NCBI RefSeq assembly: GCF_026544205.1
Contig: NZ_JALNUI010000021.1
Location: forward strand, 1-64,000
Length of the DNA: 64,000 nt
Source of the DNA: Curtobacterium sp. GC_Cur_3
GTDB taxonomy: Bacteria; Actinomycetota; Actinomycetes; Actinomycetales; Microbacteriaceae
Direction of reading: 5' to 3'
Made by a program: the position numbers and the translations under genes. A model generated the notes under the pieces. It saw only the letters and a list, made by a program, of their open reading frames with translations, was not told the origin of the DNA and did no database searches. Positions 17,120 through 24,885 of this stretch are shown in pieces (within the stretch, counting starts at the first letter, position 1; the number at the start of each line of letters is the position of its first letter).

Positions 17120-17497
17120 TCAGTGCTCAGCGAGAGCCACGGCGGTGGCCAGCGCCAGCCCCCGTTCGTGGGACAGGGACACGTCGATGCTCGTGATCCC
17201 GGCCGCCGCGGCGAGTTCCTGGGCAGCCCCGGAGAGCTCCACACGGGGTGCGCCGTGCTCGTCCGAGACGATCGCGACGTCGTGCAGGGGGACCGCGTCG
17301 GTGCGGGTCGGGCGGAGGAGCTTCACGACCGCCTCCTTGCCGGCGAAGCGGGCGGCGAGGCGCTCCGGGTCGTCGCCCGTGTCGGCGCGTTCGCGGAGGG
17401 TGAAGACGCGGGCGAGGTACCGCTCGCCGTGCGCCTGGATGCCGTCGAGGACGTCCTGCACGGCGGCGAGGTCGCAGCCGGTGCGGATGGCGGTCAT
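17120..17497 (-). CDS. 4'-phosphopantetheinyl transferase, AcpS type
   Basis: This 125-residue enzyme transfers phosphopantetheine from CoA to carrier protein serine. The AcpS signatures are visible: GCDLAAV near the start (Asp9 as metal ligand), ARFAGKEAVVKLL (Glu and Lys) in the middle, and SIDVSLSHERGLALATA at the end. It lies 114 bases upstream of the carrier protein gene in the same direction. It could be the cell's general holo-ACP synthase or a cluster-dedicated copy; the divergent GCDLAAV in place of GIDIV favours neither decisively. Confidence 0.9.
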   Translation of the reverse strand: MTAIRTGCDLAAVQDVLDGIQAHGERYLARVFTLRERADTGDDPERLAARFAGKEAVVKLLRPTRTDAVPLHDVAIVSDEHGAPRVELSGAAQELAAAAGITSIDVSLSHERGLALATAVALAEH

Positions 17498-17618
17498 GGT
17501 CGGAGCATACGGGGGCGTCGTCGGCTCGTGCGTGGTGGGAGGGGCGCCGCTGCGCTCCGGCGGGGCGTTGCCGCGCTCCGGCGGGGCGAGCGGCGGCGGC
17601 CCGTAGGATGTCGGCGAA

Positions 17619-17694
17619 GGGCCTTTAGCTCAGCTGGTAGAGCGCCACGTTTACACCGTGGATGTCGTCGGTTCGATCCCGGCAGGGCCCACCA
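17619..17694 (+). tRNA. tRNA-Val (anticodon TAC)
   Basis: The cloverleaf folds completely. The acceptor stem pairs GGGCCTT with AGGGCCC (one G-T pair), the D arm is AGCTCAGCTGGTAGAGC, the anticodon stem CCACG/CGTGG closes on TTTACAC (anticodon TAC, reading GTA), and the T arm is GTCGG-TTCGATC-CCGGC. The CCA end is encoded at 17692-17694. Confidence 0.96.
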
Positions 17695-17793
17695 CGAAGA
17701 CCCCTGATCAGACAGTGACAGCGTTCGTTCTCCTTGCCGCCATCGCCCTTCTGTCGAGGTGCTCGGCTCGTGCCAGCGCGGAGGGGCCTGCAG

Positions 17794-18234
17794 CTAGTGG
17801 ACTTCAGTGGCGATGAGGTCGAGCAGCCGCTGCAACGTCGCCCGCTCCGCTGGGGACAACTGCGCCAGCAGCTGGTCCTGTGCCGCTGCGAAAGCGAGAT
17901 CGAGGCGCTCCAGGAGCTCCGTTCCCGCAGAGGTCTTCTCGAGCAGGTTCCGTCGCACGTCTGCGGGGTCAGGACGCCGCGTGACCAAGCCGAGGTGCTC
18001 CAGGCGCGCCGCATACCCCGACAGGTCCTTGCGGTCGATCCGGACGCGACGGCCGACCTCGGCCTGGCTGAGTGGACCAGCCTCCTCGAGCACGGCAAGG
18101 ATCGGGTACGCCGCCTTCGGGACGCCGGCCTTCGTGGTGAGCTCTGACACGATGCGAGATGCGCGCGCCGCGGCCTCGACGAGCAGCCAGCTCGGAAGCG
18201 AACGCAGTCGCTCCGGGATCTCTCGCTCCGTCAT
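17794..18234 (-). CDS. MarR family transcriptional regulator
   Basis: A winged-helix repressor of about 146 residues: the pattern ILAVLEEAGPLSQAEVGRRVRIDRKDLSGYAARLEHLGLVTRRPDPADVRR is recognition helix plus wing. It diverges from the NTF2-like gene at 18332, with two overlapping inverted repeats between them. ATG 18234 was preferred (GGAG just upstream); ATG 18255 is possible, and a TTG at 18285 would place the start inside the operator. Autorepression together with control of the NTF2-like gene is the natural inference. The ligand is unknown. Confidence 0.85.
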   Translation of the reverse strand: MTEREIPERLRSLPSWLLVEAAARASRIVSELTTKAGVPKAAYPILAVLEEAGPLSQAEVGRRVRIDRKDLSGYAARLEHLGLVTRRPDPADVRRNLLEKTSAGTELLERLDLAFAAAQDQLLAQLSPAERATLQRLLDLIATEVH

Positions 18235-18271
18235 GGTCTCCACGGTAGGCGACATGCCCTCCTGCATGTAT

Positions 18272-18301
18272 CGTTGGGGATCCAACGTTGGGGTTCCAAC
18301 G
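18272..18301. promoter_or_regulatory. double MarR operator
   Basis: Two 16-bp inverted repeats, CGTTGGGGATCCAACG (18272-18287) and CGTTGGGGTTCCAACG (18286-18301), share their central CG. The CGTTGG/CCAACG arms are perfect in both. The site lies between the divergent MarR gene and the NTF2-like gene and is the expected binding site. Confidence 0.7.
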
Positions 18302-18331
18302 GTGAGTGCTCGACATCACGAGAGGCGTCTC

Positions 18332-18736
18332 ATGTCTTCCATTCCGTCCGACATCATCTCCCGCATCTTCGCTGCCATCGACGACCACCGCTTCGACGAT
18401 CTCCACCGCATGTACGCGAGCGACGTGGCAGCGACGACCGTCATGGGCGTCACGGTCGGCGCAGACCTGGTGGTCGAGCAAGTCCGCGCCGTCCACGAAC
18501 CCATCGCCGCCACGCAGCACCTCGTCTCGGGCGTCGTGGCCGACATCGCGGGAGACCGAGCGGACGTCCGCGGCAACGTCACTGCGATCTTCTGTGACGA
18601 GGCGCACACGCCGGCGTTCGAGGGGTCGAACATCTGGCGCGGCCGACTGGTGCGTCACGGCGACACCTGGCTCGTCACTTCGTTCTCCATCAACCTCGTC
18701 TGGGCCCGCGGAACGTTCCCCCAGCTGCAGGCGTGA
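18332..18736 (+). CDS. SnoaL/NTF2-like domain protein
   Basis: This 134-residue single-domain protein has the cone-shaped NTF2-like fold pattern: helix IISRIFAAIDDHRFDDLHRMYASDV, then strands ending in WRGRLVRHGDTWLVTSFSINLVW. Members of this superfamily include polyketide cyclases, ketosteroid isomerases and many uncharacterised ligand-binding proteins. AGAGG lies six bases before the ATG. Its divergent MarR neighbour likely controls it, suggesting it is induced by a small aromatic or lipophilic compound. No catalytic residues can be assigned. Confidence 0.75.
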   Translation: MSSIPSDIISRIFAAIDDHRFDDLHRMYASDVAATTVMGVTVGADLVVEQVRAVHEPIAATQHLVSGVVADIAGDRADVRGNVTAIFCDEAHTPAFEGSNIWRGRLVRHGDTWLVTSFSINLVWARGTFPQLQA

Positions 18737-18766
18737 CCGCCGCCCCTGCGCGCTGAGGAACATCGC

Positions 18767-19012
18767 AACGAAGGCGGTGCCTGGGTCTTCACGCTCATCT
18801 CAGCGAAGGAGCTCGGGTCGCGCGGTGTCCGTGTGGATGCGATCGCACGCAGCCCCTCGGACTGAGGGCACCAGGGCAAGTGGCGTCGTCGGTTCTGCCC
18901 TGGAGATCGCCTCGGTCAGCGCGACGCCGCTGGGCCGCGCCGCTCCCCGGATGACAACGGCCCCGTCGCCGTCTTCCTCGCCTCAGAAGCGTCGAGCGTC
19001 TCAACTCAGGAG
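18767..19012 (+). pseudogene. remnant of a short-chain dehydrogenase
   Basis: Two fragments of a classical SDR C-terminal half remain. The first reads SAKELGSRGVRVDAIARSPSD and then hits a stop, where an intact protein would have RVNAIAPGP. After a frame change comes TPLGRAAP, and then in the first frame again DDNGPVAVFLASEASSVSTQE, the usual PEDIAxAVxFLASDxA stretch. The N-terminal half with the Rossmann motif is absent. At least one stop and one frameshift make it non-functional. The gap between the NTF2-like gene and the hydrolase gene therefore holds decayed coding DNA. Confidence 0.65.
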
Positions 19013-19936
19013 ATGCGCTCGGAAGAAGGTGTCCAGGGTCTCGACTGCTTCAGCAACGTACTTCGGCTCGTCGTACATCTCGTAGTGGCCAGCTCCCTCG
19101 ACGACGTGGAAGTCCTTGGCGTTGGGCGCTTTCTCCCAGAGCGCGAGCCCGTCGGAGTGCGAGAACGTGGTCCCGAGTCGACCGCCGACGATGACCTGGA
19201 GCGGTTGCGTGAGGAGCTCATCGACGAGGTTGAAGGCGTCATAGCCGAGCATCATGGCGTCACTGGTGAAGTGGCGGCGGTTGGTGGAGTTCTCGTTGTG
19301 CCCGCGCGGGGTCCGGTAGTACCGCACCGCCTGGAGCGTGTCGACGTCGGTGATGCCGAAGCTCGCTGCCTGGTCTTCGGTGTCAGGGATCCACACGTTG
19401 CGGTCGACGTGTTCGCCGGCGGCCGCCGCCGTGCGCTTGGCGCCCACCGCGTCGATCATCGCGATCGCGGAACCCTTCGAGGAAGTGTCTGCCTGGCGGA
19501 ACGCTCGCCCGACGTTGACCGGCACGACCGTTCCGAGCGCCCTGATTCGATGGTCGGTCATGGTCGCGCTGACCGCGTAGCCGCCGCCAGCGCAGATCCC
19601 GAGAGCTCCGATCTGGGAATTGTCGACGTACCGCAGTGTGGTGAGGTAGTCGACGGCGAAGCGGATGTCGTCGACTCGTGCTGCCGGGTTCTCGAGGTCG
19701 CGCGGGTGGCCGCCGCTCTGGCCCTGGAAACCAGGGTCGAAGGCGAGGGCGACGTAGCCGCGGTCAGCGAGGCCTCGGCCGTAGTTCGCGCCGATCTGCT
19801 CCTTCACGCTGCTGCCGGGGGTTGCGATGGCGATCGCCGGGTAGGTGCGGTCCTCGGTGAAGCCATCGGGCAGGTGCAGCTGACCGGCGAGGTCGAAGGT
19901 GTCGTTGGAGAACGTCACGTTGAGCGTTGAAGACAC
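19001..19936 (-). CDS. alpha/beta hydrolase with cysteine nucleophile (YcjY-like)
   Basis: The 311-residue protein belongs to the dienelactone-hydrolase-like group of alpha/beta hydrolases. Its elbow is GICAGGG (Cys115) and a late GAGHYEMYD supplies His284; FDPGFQGQSGG is the loop after strand 4. The N-terminal QLHLPDGFTEDRTYPAIAIATPG is typical of the YcjY group. GTG 19936 was chosen because upstream codons run into the operator and promoter of the divergent MarR gene. Regulation by that MarR is likely. The substrate is unknown. Confidence 0.8.
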   Translation of the reverse strand: MSSTLNVTFSNDTFDLAGQLHLPDGFTEDRTYPAIAIATPGSSVKEQIGANYGRGLADRGYVALAFDPGFQGQSGGHPRDLENPAARVDDIRFAVDYLTTLRYVDNSQIGALGICAGGGYAVSATMTDHRIRALGTVVPVNVGRAFRQADTSSKGSAIAMIDAVGAKRTAAAAGEHVDRNVWIPDTEDQAASFGITDVDTLQAVRYYRTPRGHNENSTNRRHFTSDAMMLGYDAFNLVDELLTQPLQVIVGGRLGTTFSHSDGLALWEKAPNAKDFHVVEGAGHYEMYDEPKYVAEAVETLDTFFRAHLLS

Positions 19937-20014
19937 GGTGAGGAGGGCCCTTCCAGGAGGAACGCGGAGTGCCACTAAGCTTCTTCCGAAGCGAGGCACT
20001 ACAGAATGCAGGTT

Positions 20015-20028
20015 GTTCCAAACGGAAC
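20015..20028. promoter_or_regulatory. candidate MarR operator
   Basis: GTTCC-AAAC-GGAAC forms a perfect 5-bp inverted repeat in the gap between the divergent hydrolase and MarR genes. A GTAC-N6-GTAC pair follows at 20031-20044. Arms are short, so this is a moderate-strength call. Confidence 0.45.
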
Positions 20029-20064
20029 TAGTACGAGACTGTACCACTTAGGGAAGGATGCCGC

Positions 20065-20475
20065 TTGCTCCCGTCGAACGCTGCGCGGATCTGGTCGCTC
20101 AACCACCAGGTGCTCACCCGAGTCATGAACGACTGTGCTCCCGACATCGAGGCACTCGGGTTGGAGGCGAAGGAGTTCTTCGTGCTCGGAGAAGTCGACG
20201 ACTGCCGGTACCCCGCGGAGCTGGCCGTTCGGCTCGTCCTGCCCAGGGCGAGCGTGACCGTGTACCTCAAGAGCCTTGAAGCGAAGGGATTCGTTCGCCG
20301 AGAGATCGATCCCGCCGACCTCCGACGCCACCGCCTGGCTGTCACCCCAGACGGTGTACAGACCCTCGACAAAGCACTCGAGATCCTCTCGGCGAAGTTC
20401 GACGAGTGGCTCGTGCGCCTCGATGCGGACGAGCAGGCGGAACTCCAGCGGCTGCTGGGCAAGCTGCTCGCCTAG
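20065..20475 (+). CDS. MarR family transcriptional regulator
   Basis: This 136-residue winged-helix protein shows the MarR core: EFFVLGEVDD, VLPRASVTVYLKSLEAKGFVRREIDPADLRRHRLAVTPDG (recognition helix and wing), then a dimerisation helix. The start is TTG 20065, supported by GGAAGGA six bases upstream; there is no in-frame ATG at a sensible place. It diverges from the hydrolase gene and probably represses it and itself. The inducing compound is unknown. Confidence 0.82.
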   Translation: MLPSNAARIWSLNHQVLTRVMNDCAPDIEALGLEAKEFFVLGEVDDCRYPAELAVRLVLPRASVTVYLKSLEAKGFVRREIDPADLRRHRLAVTPDGVQTLDKALEILSAKFDEWLVRLDADEQAELQRLLGKLLA

Positions 20476-20596
20476 AGATATCCAGAGCTGCAAGCCGCGA
20501 CAGCCAGCGCGAGGGACTTCGAACCCCCAACCGCCGTGTCCGGTGGCCGATCCGTCAAGGGGCAGCCCGGTGCGAGCTCGGGTGTAGCGTCCCGGC

Positions 20597-20803
20597 ATGG
20601 CTGCCGACCGAGAGAGAAGTCGCGGGGCAGAAGCGACTGAACTCGTCGTCTCGCTCGCAGCATTCGTGGTGTTCGTCGTCCTCGCGCTTGTGGCGTTGTC
20701 GGTGGAGGCGAGTGGTTCAGTCATCGGCCTCATGCTCGCGTCGGCAGCGCTGGCTGCGTGGCGAAGCGTCGCCCAGTGGCGATCCAAGTCCGAGTCCCGG
20801 TAG
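20597..20803 (+). CDS. small membrane protein, hypothetical
   Basis: A 68-residue open frame with two predicted membrane helices (LVVSLAAFVVFVVLALVAL and SVIGLMLASAALAAW), flanked by charged ends. No family is recognised. There is no clear ribosome site, so expression is uncertain, but the hydrophobic pattern with positive-inside ends looks like a real protein. It lies between a MarR gene and an Imm8-like gene. Confidence 0.45.
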   Translation: MAADRERSRGAEATELVVSLAAFVVFVVLALVALSVEASGSVIGLMLASAALAAWRSVAQWRSKSESR

Positions 20804-20861
20804 ACGATCGTCTACCGGAACAGGAGTAGTCAGCTGCTGCGGCGCGCGCGATGATGACACC

Positions 20862-21218
20862 GTGAAGGCTCAGGTGCGGTCTGTCTCGACGAACGACGGT
20901 GAAGCCCTCGACGACGTTGTGCTCGAGGATCCAGACGACGTCGACGTCTGGATCACCGTCATGGCCGGACCCGTCAGCGAACCAGGGGAGGAGTCCTTCC
21001 AACTGCGCGTCCGCAGCCCCGCATCCCTGGCGAGGGAGCTGTACCAGTGGGGTCCGCTCCACGAGCGTCACATGGTGGTCGTAGCCAGGTGGGACCCGCA
21101 TCAGATTCGGTCCTTCATCGACCGGTTCTTCGCGGAGGTGGAGGGACGGGACTGGCACGAGGTCGGAGAGAAGCTCAGCCGGCTGGGGTACTCGGAGTTC
21201 GAGGACTACAGGCCCTGA
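20862..21218 (+). CDS. Imm8 family immunity protein
   Basis: This 118-residue protein fits the Imm8 family of polymorphic-toxin immunity proteins: a beta-rich N-terminal half (DVWITVMAGPVSEPGEESFQLRVRSPASLARE), HMVVVARWDPHQIRSFIDRF, and the diagnostic end WHEVGEKLSRLGYSEFEDYRP. Such proteins neutralise a cognate effector toxin in the cytoplasm. No toxin gene lies nearby, so this is an orphan that may protect against kin toxins or be a relic. It starts with GTG. Family assignment rests on the C-terminal motif. Confidence 0.7.
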   Translation: MKAQVRSVSTNDGEALDDVVLEDPDDVDVWITVMAGPVSEPGEESFQLRVRSPASLARELYQWGPLHERHMVVVARWDPHQIRSFIDRFFAEVEGRDWHEVGEKLSRLGYSEFEDYRP

Positions 21219-21399
21219 TCACGTCGGCGCAGGAAGCGACAGCACGAGGTGCAGTGGCTCCCCGTCCGGTAGCCGATCCCGTGACGGGCGCTCATGTGAG
21301 CGAGCTTGTGCTGCGCCGCTTGACGTCCTCGACCGTTCATCGTCATCATGCACGTACGACGGCGGTCGGCTGTCGGCACCCTCAAGGGAGACGGCCCCC

Positions 21400-21852
21400 A
21401 TGCCCACCATGATCTTCGTCAACTTGGCCGTCAGCGACCCGTCCCAATCGCGGACGTTCTTCGAGGCGCTCGGGTACTCGATCAACGAGGGCTTCAGCGA
21501 CGAGAACGCCGTGAGCGTGGTCATCAGCGACACGATCACCGTGATGTTGCTCACTCGGGAGTTCTTCGCCGAGTTCACGAGCAAGTCGATCATCGACGCC
21601 ACCACGTCGACGGAAGTCCAGCTCGCGCTGAGCGCCGAGAGCAAGGAGGAGGTGGACGCGGTCCTCGAGAAGGCCCTCGCCGCCGGCGCGACTGCGGCTG
21701 GCGAGCAGGACCACGGGTTCATGTACTCGAAGAGCTTCGACGACCTCGACGGCCACCACTGGGACTTCGTGTGGATGGACCCGGAGGCGGCGGCCGGTGG
21801 TGCACCGGAGATGACCGTCGACGAGATGCGGGCGAACACGACGCACAGCTGA
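21400..21852 (+). CDS. VOC family (glyoxalase-like) protein
   Basis: This 150-residue protein has the paired beta-alpha-beta-beta-beta modules of the vicinal oxygen chelate superfamily: IFVNLAVSDPSQSRTFFEALGYSINEGFSDENAVSVVISD, then VQLALSAESKEEVDAVLEKALAAGA and a closing DDLDGHHWDFVWMDP. It resembles the extradiol dioxygenase-like or lactoylglutathione lyase-like single-gene members common in Actinobacteria. Metal ligands are not assignable with confidence. It stands alone, with no linked regulator. Confidence 0.82.
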   Translation: MPTMIFVNLAVSDPSQSRTFFEALGYSINEGFSDENAVSVVISDTITVMLLTREFFAEFTSKSIIDATTSTEVQLALSAESKEEVDAVLEKALAAGATAAGEQDHGFMYSKSFDDLDGHHWDFVWMDPEAAAGGAPEMTVDEMRANTTHS

Positions 21853-22025
21853 CCCGCGCGCTGCGGGGGGCGGTCGCGGCGACCTCTTGACGGCTGGTGG
21901 TCGATTCTCGGCTGTGGATGAGTCTGCCGGTGCCCGATGAGTTCATGGGTGACCCATCGGTGGTGCATGGTCTCTGCGGTCAGGCTGGGTGATCCCAAGC
22001 CCCGCACGAGAACGGTGACCGGCCC

Positions 22026-22382
22026 ATGTCGCACCCCCTGCTCGAGAGGCGTGCGCACGCTCGCCTCCCGCATCAACGACCCGTCACACCCCCTGACGCT
22101 TCCCGCACCCGCCGGTGGCGGCAGGTGTCCGCTGGCGTGTCCGCGGTGGTCTTCGGCGCTGCACTCGTGGTGGGTGTCAGCCTCGGCCTCGGAGGACCGG
22201 CGGTGTCACCCGTGGCCCCGCCAGCCCCGGCAGCTGCTGCCGCGCCCGCGGTCCCCGACCCTGTCGCAGGTGACGGTGACGGTGACGGTGACGGTGACGG
22301 TGTCGATGGTGGTGCTGGGCGTCTCGACCGCGATCAGAGAGGGGACGACCGTGACTTCCGGACGCGTGGCGACCGTCGCTGA
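22026..22382 (+). CDS. membrane-anchored small protein with Asp-Gly repeat
   Basis: A 118-residue frame with basic N-terminus (RRWRQ), one membrane helix (VSAVVFGAALVVGVSLGLGG), an Ala/Pro spacer and a (Asp-Gly)5 run encoded by five GGTGAC hexamers (22269-22298). It overlaps the downstream reductase start in another frame. N-termini like this often precede FMN-binding domains beside ferric-reductase-like proteins, but no such domain follows, so it may be truncated. No strong ribosome site is seen. Coding status is uncertain. Confidence 0.4.
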   Translation: MSHPLLERRAHARLPHQRPVTPPDASRTRRWRQVSAGVSAVVFGAALVVGVSLGLGGPAVSPVAPPAPAAAAAPAVPDPVAGDGDGDGDGDGVDGGAGRLDRDQRGDDRDFRTRGDRR

Positions 22383-23718
22383 TCCCCTCCACCAGCCGAG
22401 CAGCACGAAGCCTCGGGGCAGCGCGGTGTCGGCCGCGACCGCGTTGGTCCTCGTGGGTCTCGGCGCGGTCGGTGTGGCGCTCCTCGCCATCGCTGGTTCC
22501 CCGTCACCGCTGATGGTGGACCTGCCGCTCGTGGCGCACGTCGCAGGGCTCCTGGGCGGCTACGCGGTCACGGTCATGATCCTGCTGATGGCGCGCGTCC
22601 CTGCCCTCGAACGTGGCGTCGGCGCTGACCGGATGGCGCGCTGGCACGGGCGTGTCGGCCGCACCACGCTGATCCTGATCCTGATCCACGCGGTCGCCGC
22701 GACCCTGGCCTGGGCCGGTGCCCAGGGCATCCCGCTGCTGACGGCGTCGACGCAGGTGCTCGCGATGCCGGGCCTCTCGGCCGCGACCGTCGCGACCGTC
22801 CTGTTCATCGTCGTCGGGCTCCTCTCGGCCCGCGCCGCCCGGAGACGCGTCCGGTACGAGACGTGGCACACGATCCACCTGCTCACCTACGTCGCCATCG
22901 GGCTGTCGTTCTCCCATGAACTCGCCGGCCCCGATCTCGCAGGGAGGCGGTTGGTCCAGGTGGCGTGGAGCGTCGTCTTCACGATGAGCTTCGCCCTGCT
23001 GCTGCGGTACCGGGTCATCGCACCGCTGTTGCAGGCATCCCGCCACCACCTCCGTGTCCTGCGGGTCGAGCGCGCCGGGCCCGGGACTGTCAACGTCATC
23101 GTGGGTGGCGACGACCTCTTGGACCTCGACGCTGAACCCGGCCAGTTCTTCCGTTGGCGGTTCCTGACGACGCGCACGTGGCGGACGGCCCACCCGTTCT
23201 CGCTCTCCGCGCCGGCGACCCACGGCACTCTCCGGCTCACCGTCAAGGCGGTCGGCGACGGCACGCAGATCATCCAGTCGCTCCGGCCGGGCACGCGGGT
23301 GCTCGCTGAGGGCCCGTACGGAGCGATGACCCAGCGTCGACGCACCCGCAACGGTCTCCTGCTCATCGCGGGCGGTGTCGGGATCACGCCCATGCGGACG
23401 CTGTTCGAGACGATGGCGTACGCCGGAGGCCCGCTGACGCTCCTCTACCGGGCCCCCACCATGGAGGACATCCTCTTCCGGCGCGAGCTCGAACTCATCG
23501 CCGAGACGAGGCGCGCGCACCTCGTCTACCTGATCGGGTCGTCGAAGGAGCCCTGGAACGCCATGACGCCGGAGAACCTGATGCGGCTCGTGCCCGGTCT
23601 GCAGCACCGGGACGTCTACATCTGTGCCGGGCCAGCACTCTCGCGAGTCGCTGTGACAGCGCTTCGTCAGGCAGGACTACCGCGCCGGAACGTGCACCGC
23701 GAGGACTTCTCCTTCTGA
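22351..23718 (+). CDS. ferric reductase-like transmembrane flavoprotein
   Basis: This 455-residue protein joins about six membrane helices with several heme-ligand histidines (LIHAVAATLAW, ETWHTIHLLTY, SFSHEL) to a cytoplasmic ferredoxin-reductase-type domain. FAD binding is shown by HPFSLSA, NAD(P)H binding by GGVGITPMRTLFE, and the end is VHREDFSF, typical of this family. It should move electrons from NAD(P)H across the membrane to an outside acceptor such as ferric iron or an FMN protein. GTG 22351 has GAGAGGGG six bases upstream, which decides the start. Confidence 0.85.
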   Translation: MTSGRVATVADPLHQPSSTKPRGSAVSAATALVLVGLGAVGVALLAIAGSPSPLMVDLPLVAHVAGLLGGYAVTVMILLMARVPALERGVGADRMARWHGRVGRTTLILILIHAVAATLAWAGAQGIPLLTASTQVLAMPGLSAATVATVLFIVVGLLSARAARRRVRYETWHTIHLLTYVAIGLSFSHELAGPDLAGRRLVQVAWSVVFTMSFALLLRYRVIAPLLQASRHHLRVLRVERAGPGTVNVIVGGDDLLDLDAEPGQFFRWRFLTTRTWRTAHPFSLSAPATHGTLRLTVKAVGDGTQIIQSLRPGTRVLAEGPYGAMTQRRRTRNGLLLIAGGVGITPMRTLFETMAYAGGPLTLLYRAPTMEDILFRRELELIAETRRAHLVYLIGSSKEPWNAMTPENLMRLVPGLQHRDVYICAGPALSRVAVTALRQAGLPRRNVHREDFSF

Positions 23719-24134
23719 CTCGGCAGCGGTGCGGGTGGGTAGTCCGCGAGGACCTGGCGGTCGCGGCCACACCGGCTCCTGACGCCACGGCCGTGGTTGC
23801 CCACGGCGACCACGTGCGTCAGTTCGGTGACGCCGCCGGCGCGGGCTGCCCCGAGCGCCACGAGTTCGGCACAGGGTCCGCCCGTGAAGTGATGGACGTT
23901 CACGCCGGTGGAGATCCGACCGTCTGCGGCGCGAACAGCTGCTCCCATGGTGTGCACACCGTCGTCATGCGGGCCGGCATGAGTGACGCCATCGAAGGTC
24001 GGACGAGCTACCTCGACGAGGGCGCGGTCCTCGTCTGTGAGGGCGGCGGCGGAGGGCGGAAGGGCACCCGAACATGCTCCGACTCCAAGGCGCGGAGAAC
24101 CGTCCGGAAGGGGATCACCCAAGGGGCTGTCCAT
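23667..24134 (-). pseudogene. decayed cytidine/blasticidin deaminase-like gene
   Basis: The frame encodes a recognisable deaminase: MGAAVRAADGRISTGVNVHHF, then GGPCAELVALGAARAGGV and VVAVGNHGRGV. In blasticidin-S deaminase-like proteins the zinc site continues PCGRCRQVL. Here it reads RCGRDRQVL, so the second Cys of PCxxC has become Asp, and the protein then runs into unrelated sequence instead of the final helix. The 3' part overlaps the reductase gene by 52 bases. Loss of a zinc ligand and of the C-terminus point to a non-functional remnant. No ribosome site precedes ATG 24134. Confidence 0.6.
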
Positions 24135-24321
24135 CGCGACGAACCGAAGTGACGAGGAACCCCGTTGCCGCCATGAGCATCGCCCGCGCCCCCCGGATCG
24201 TGTCCAGCGAGTGAACACTGTCGGCTCTGGGCGAGCCTGAGGAGCCTCGAATGGCACCGAAGGAGGCCGGGCTGCTTACGTTCGATCAGCTCCAATTCCG
24301 GAGCACAGAAGGGGGAAACTC

Positions 24322-24777
24322 ATGCGTCAACGGACCGGAGTCCAGATCGGCATCACGGCAGTGGTCGCGGCGGTGTTCGCGCTGGCGTCACCGCTCTCGG
24401 CGTCTGCCGATTCATTCACGGGGAACAACGTCAACGCCGAGATCGGGACGAACCAATGCACGGCGGTCAGTGTCGTCACGGTCGAGGAGGGGAATCCGGG
24501 CCAGAACGCGGAGATCTACGTCCAGCTGAAGAACTCCCCGCACGGCGCGGACAAGTGCGCCTCGGCCGTCGCGCTCATGTACGTCAACACGAAGGGCGTC
24601 CTGTACGAGACGCCGTTCCGGACCGCCACGGGGAGCGGGGACAACTCGGTTTCTGCAGTCGGGAAGCGGTGCCAGACGATCACCGAGGTCCGCCGGAAGG
24701 ACGGGTCCTACTACACGGTGCGGCAGAACCGGTCGTCGACGCTCGCGGCCTGCTCGGGGCTCGTCCACCACGAGTGA
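24322..24777 (+). CDS. secreted hypothetical protein with four cysteines
   Basis: This 151-residue protein has a clear signal peptide (MRQRTG, then a hydrophobic core, cleavage likely after ASA at about 29). The mature part of about 120 residues has four Cys (46, 79, 117, 144), likely two disulfides, and beta-type segments (AEIYVQLKN, ALMYVNTKGVLYETPF). GGGGGA lies five bases before the ATG. No family is recognised. Exported and disulfide-bonded suggests a cell-surface or secreted role. Confidence 0.7.
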   Translation: MRQRTGVQIGITAVVAAVFALASPLSASADSFTGNNVNAEIGTNQCTAVSVVTVEEGNPGQNAEIYVQLKNSPHGADKCASAVALMYVNTKGVLYETPFRTATGSGDNSVSAVGKRCQTITEVRRKDGSYYTVRQNRSSTLAACSGLVHHE

Positions 24778-24885
24778 CCGGCTGACGATGCCGGGATGCC
24801 GACGCTCGGCGACCGCCTGAACCGATCGGTGATGCACAGGATCGGGGCAGCAAGTCGCTCCGAGCGCGAGCGGCCTGGTCCAGGT

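Noticed and set aside
14563-17497. NRPS or tRNA-synthetase paralogue interpretation of the cluster
   Set aside because: No adenylation or condensation domains are present, and the class II protein lacks a tRNA-binding arm and has the zinc-ligand set of carrier-protein ligases.
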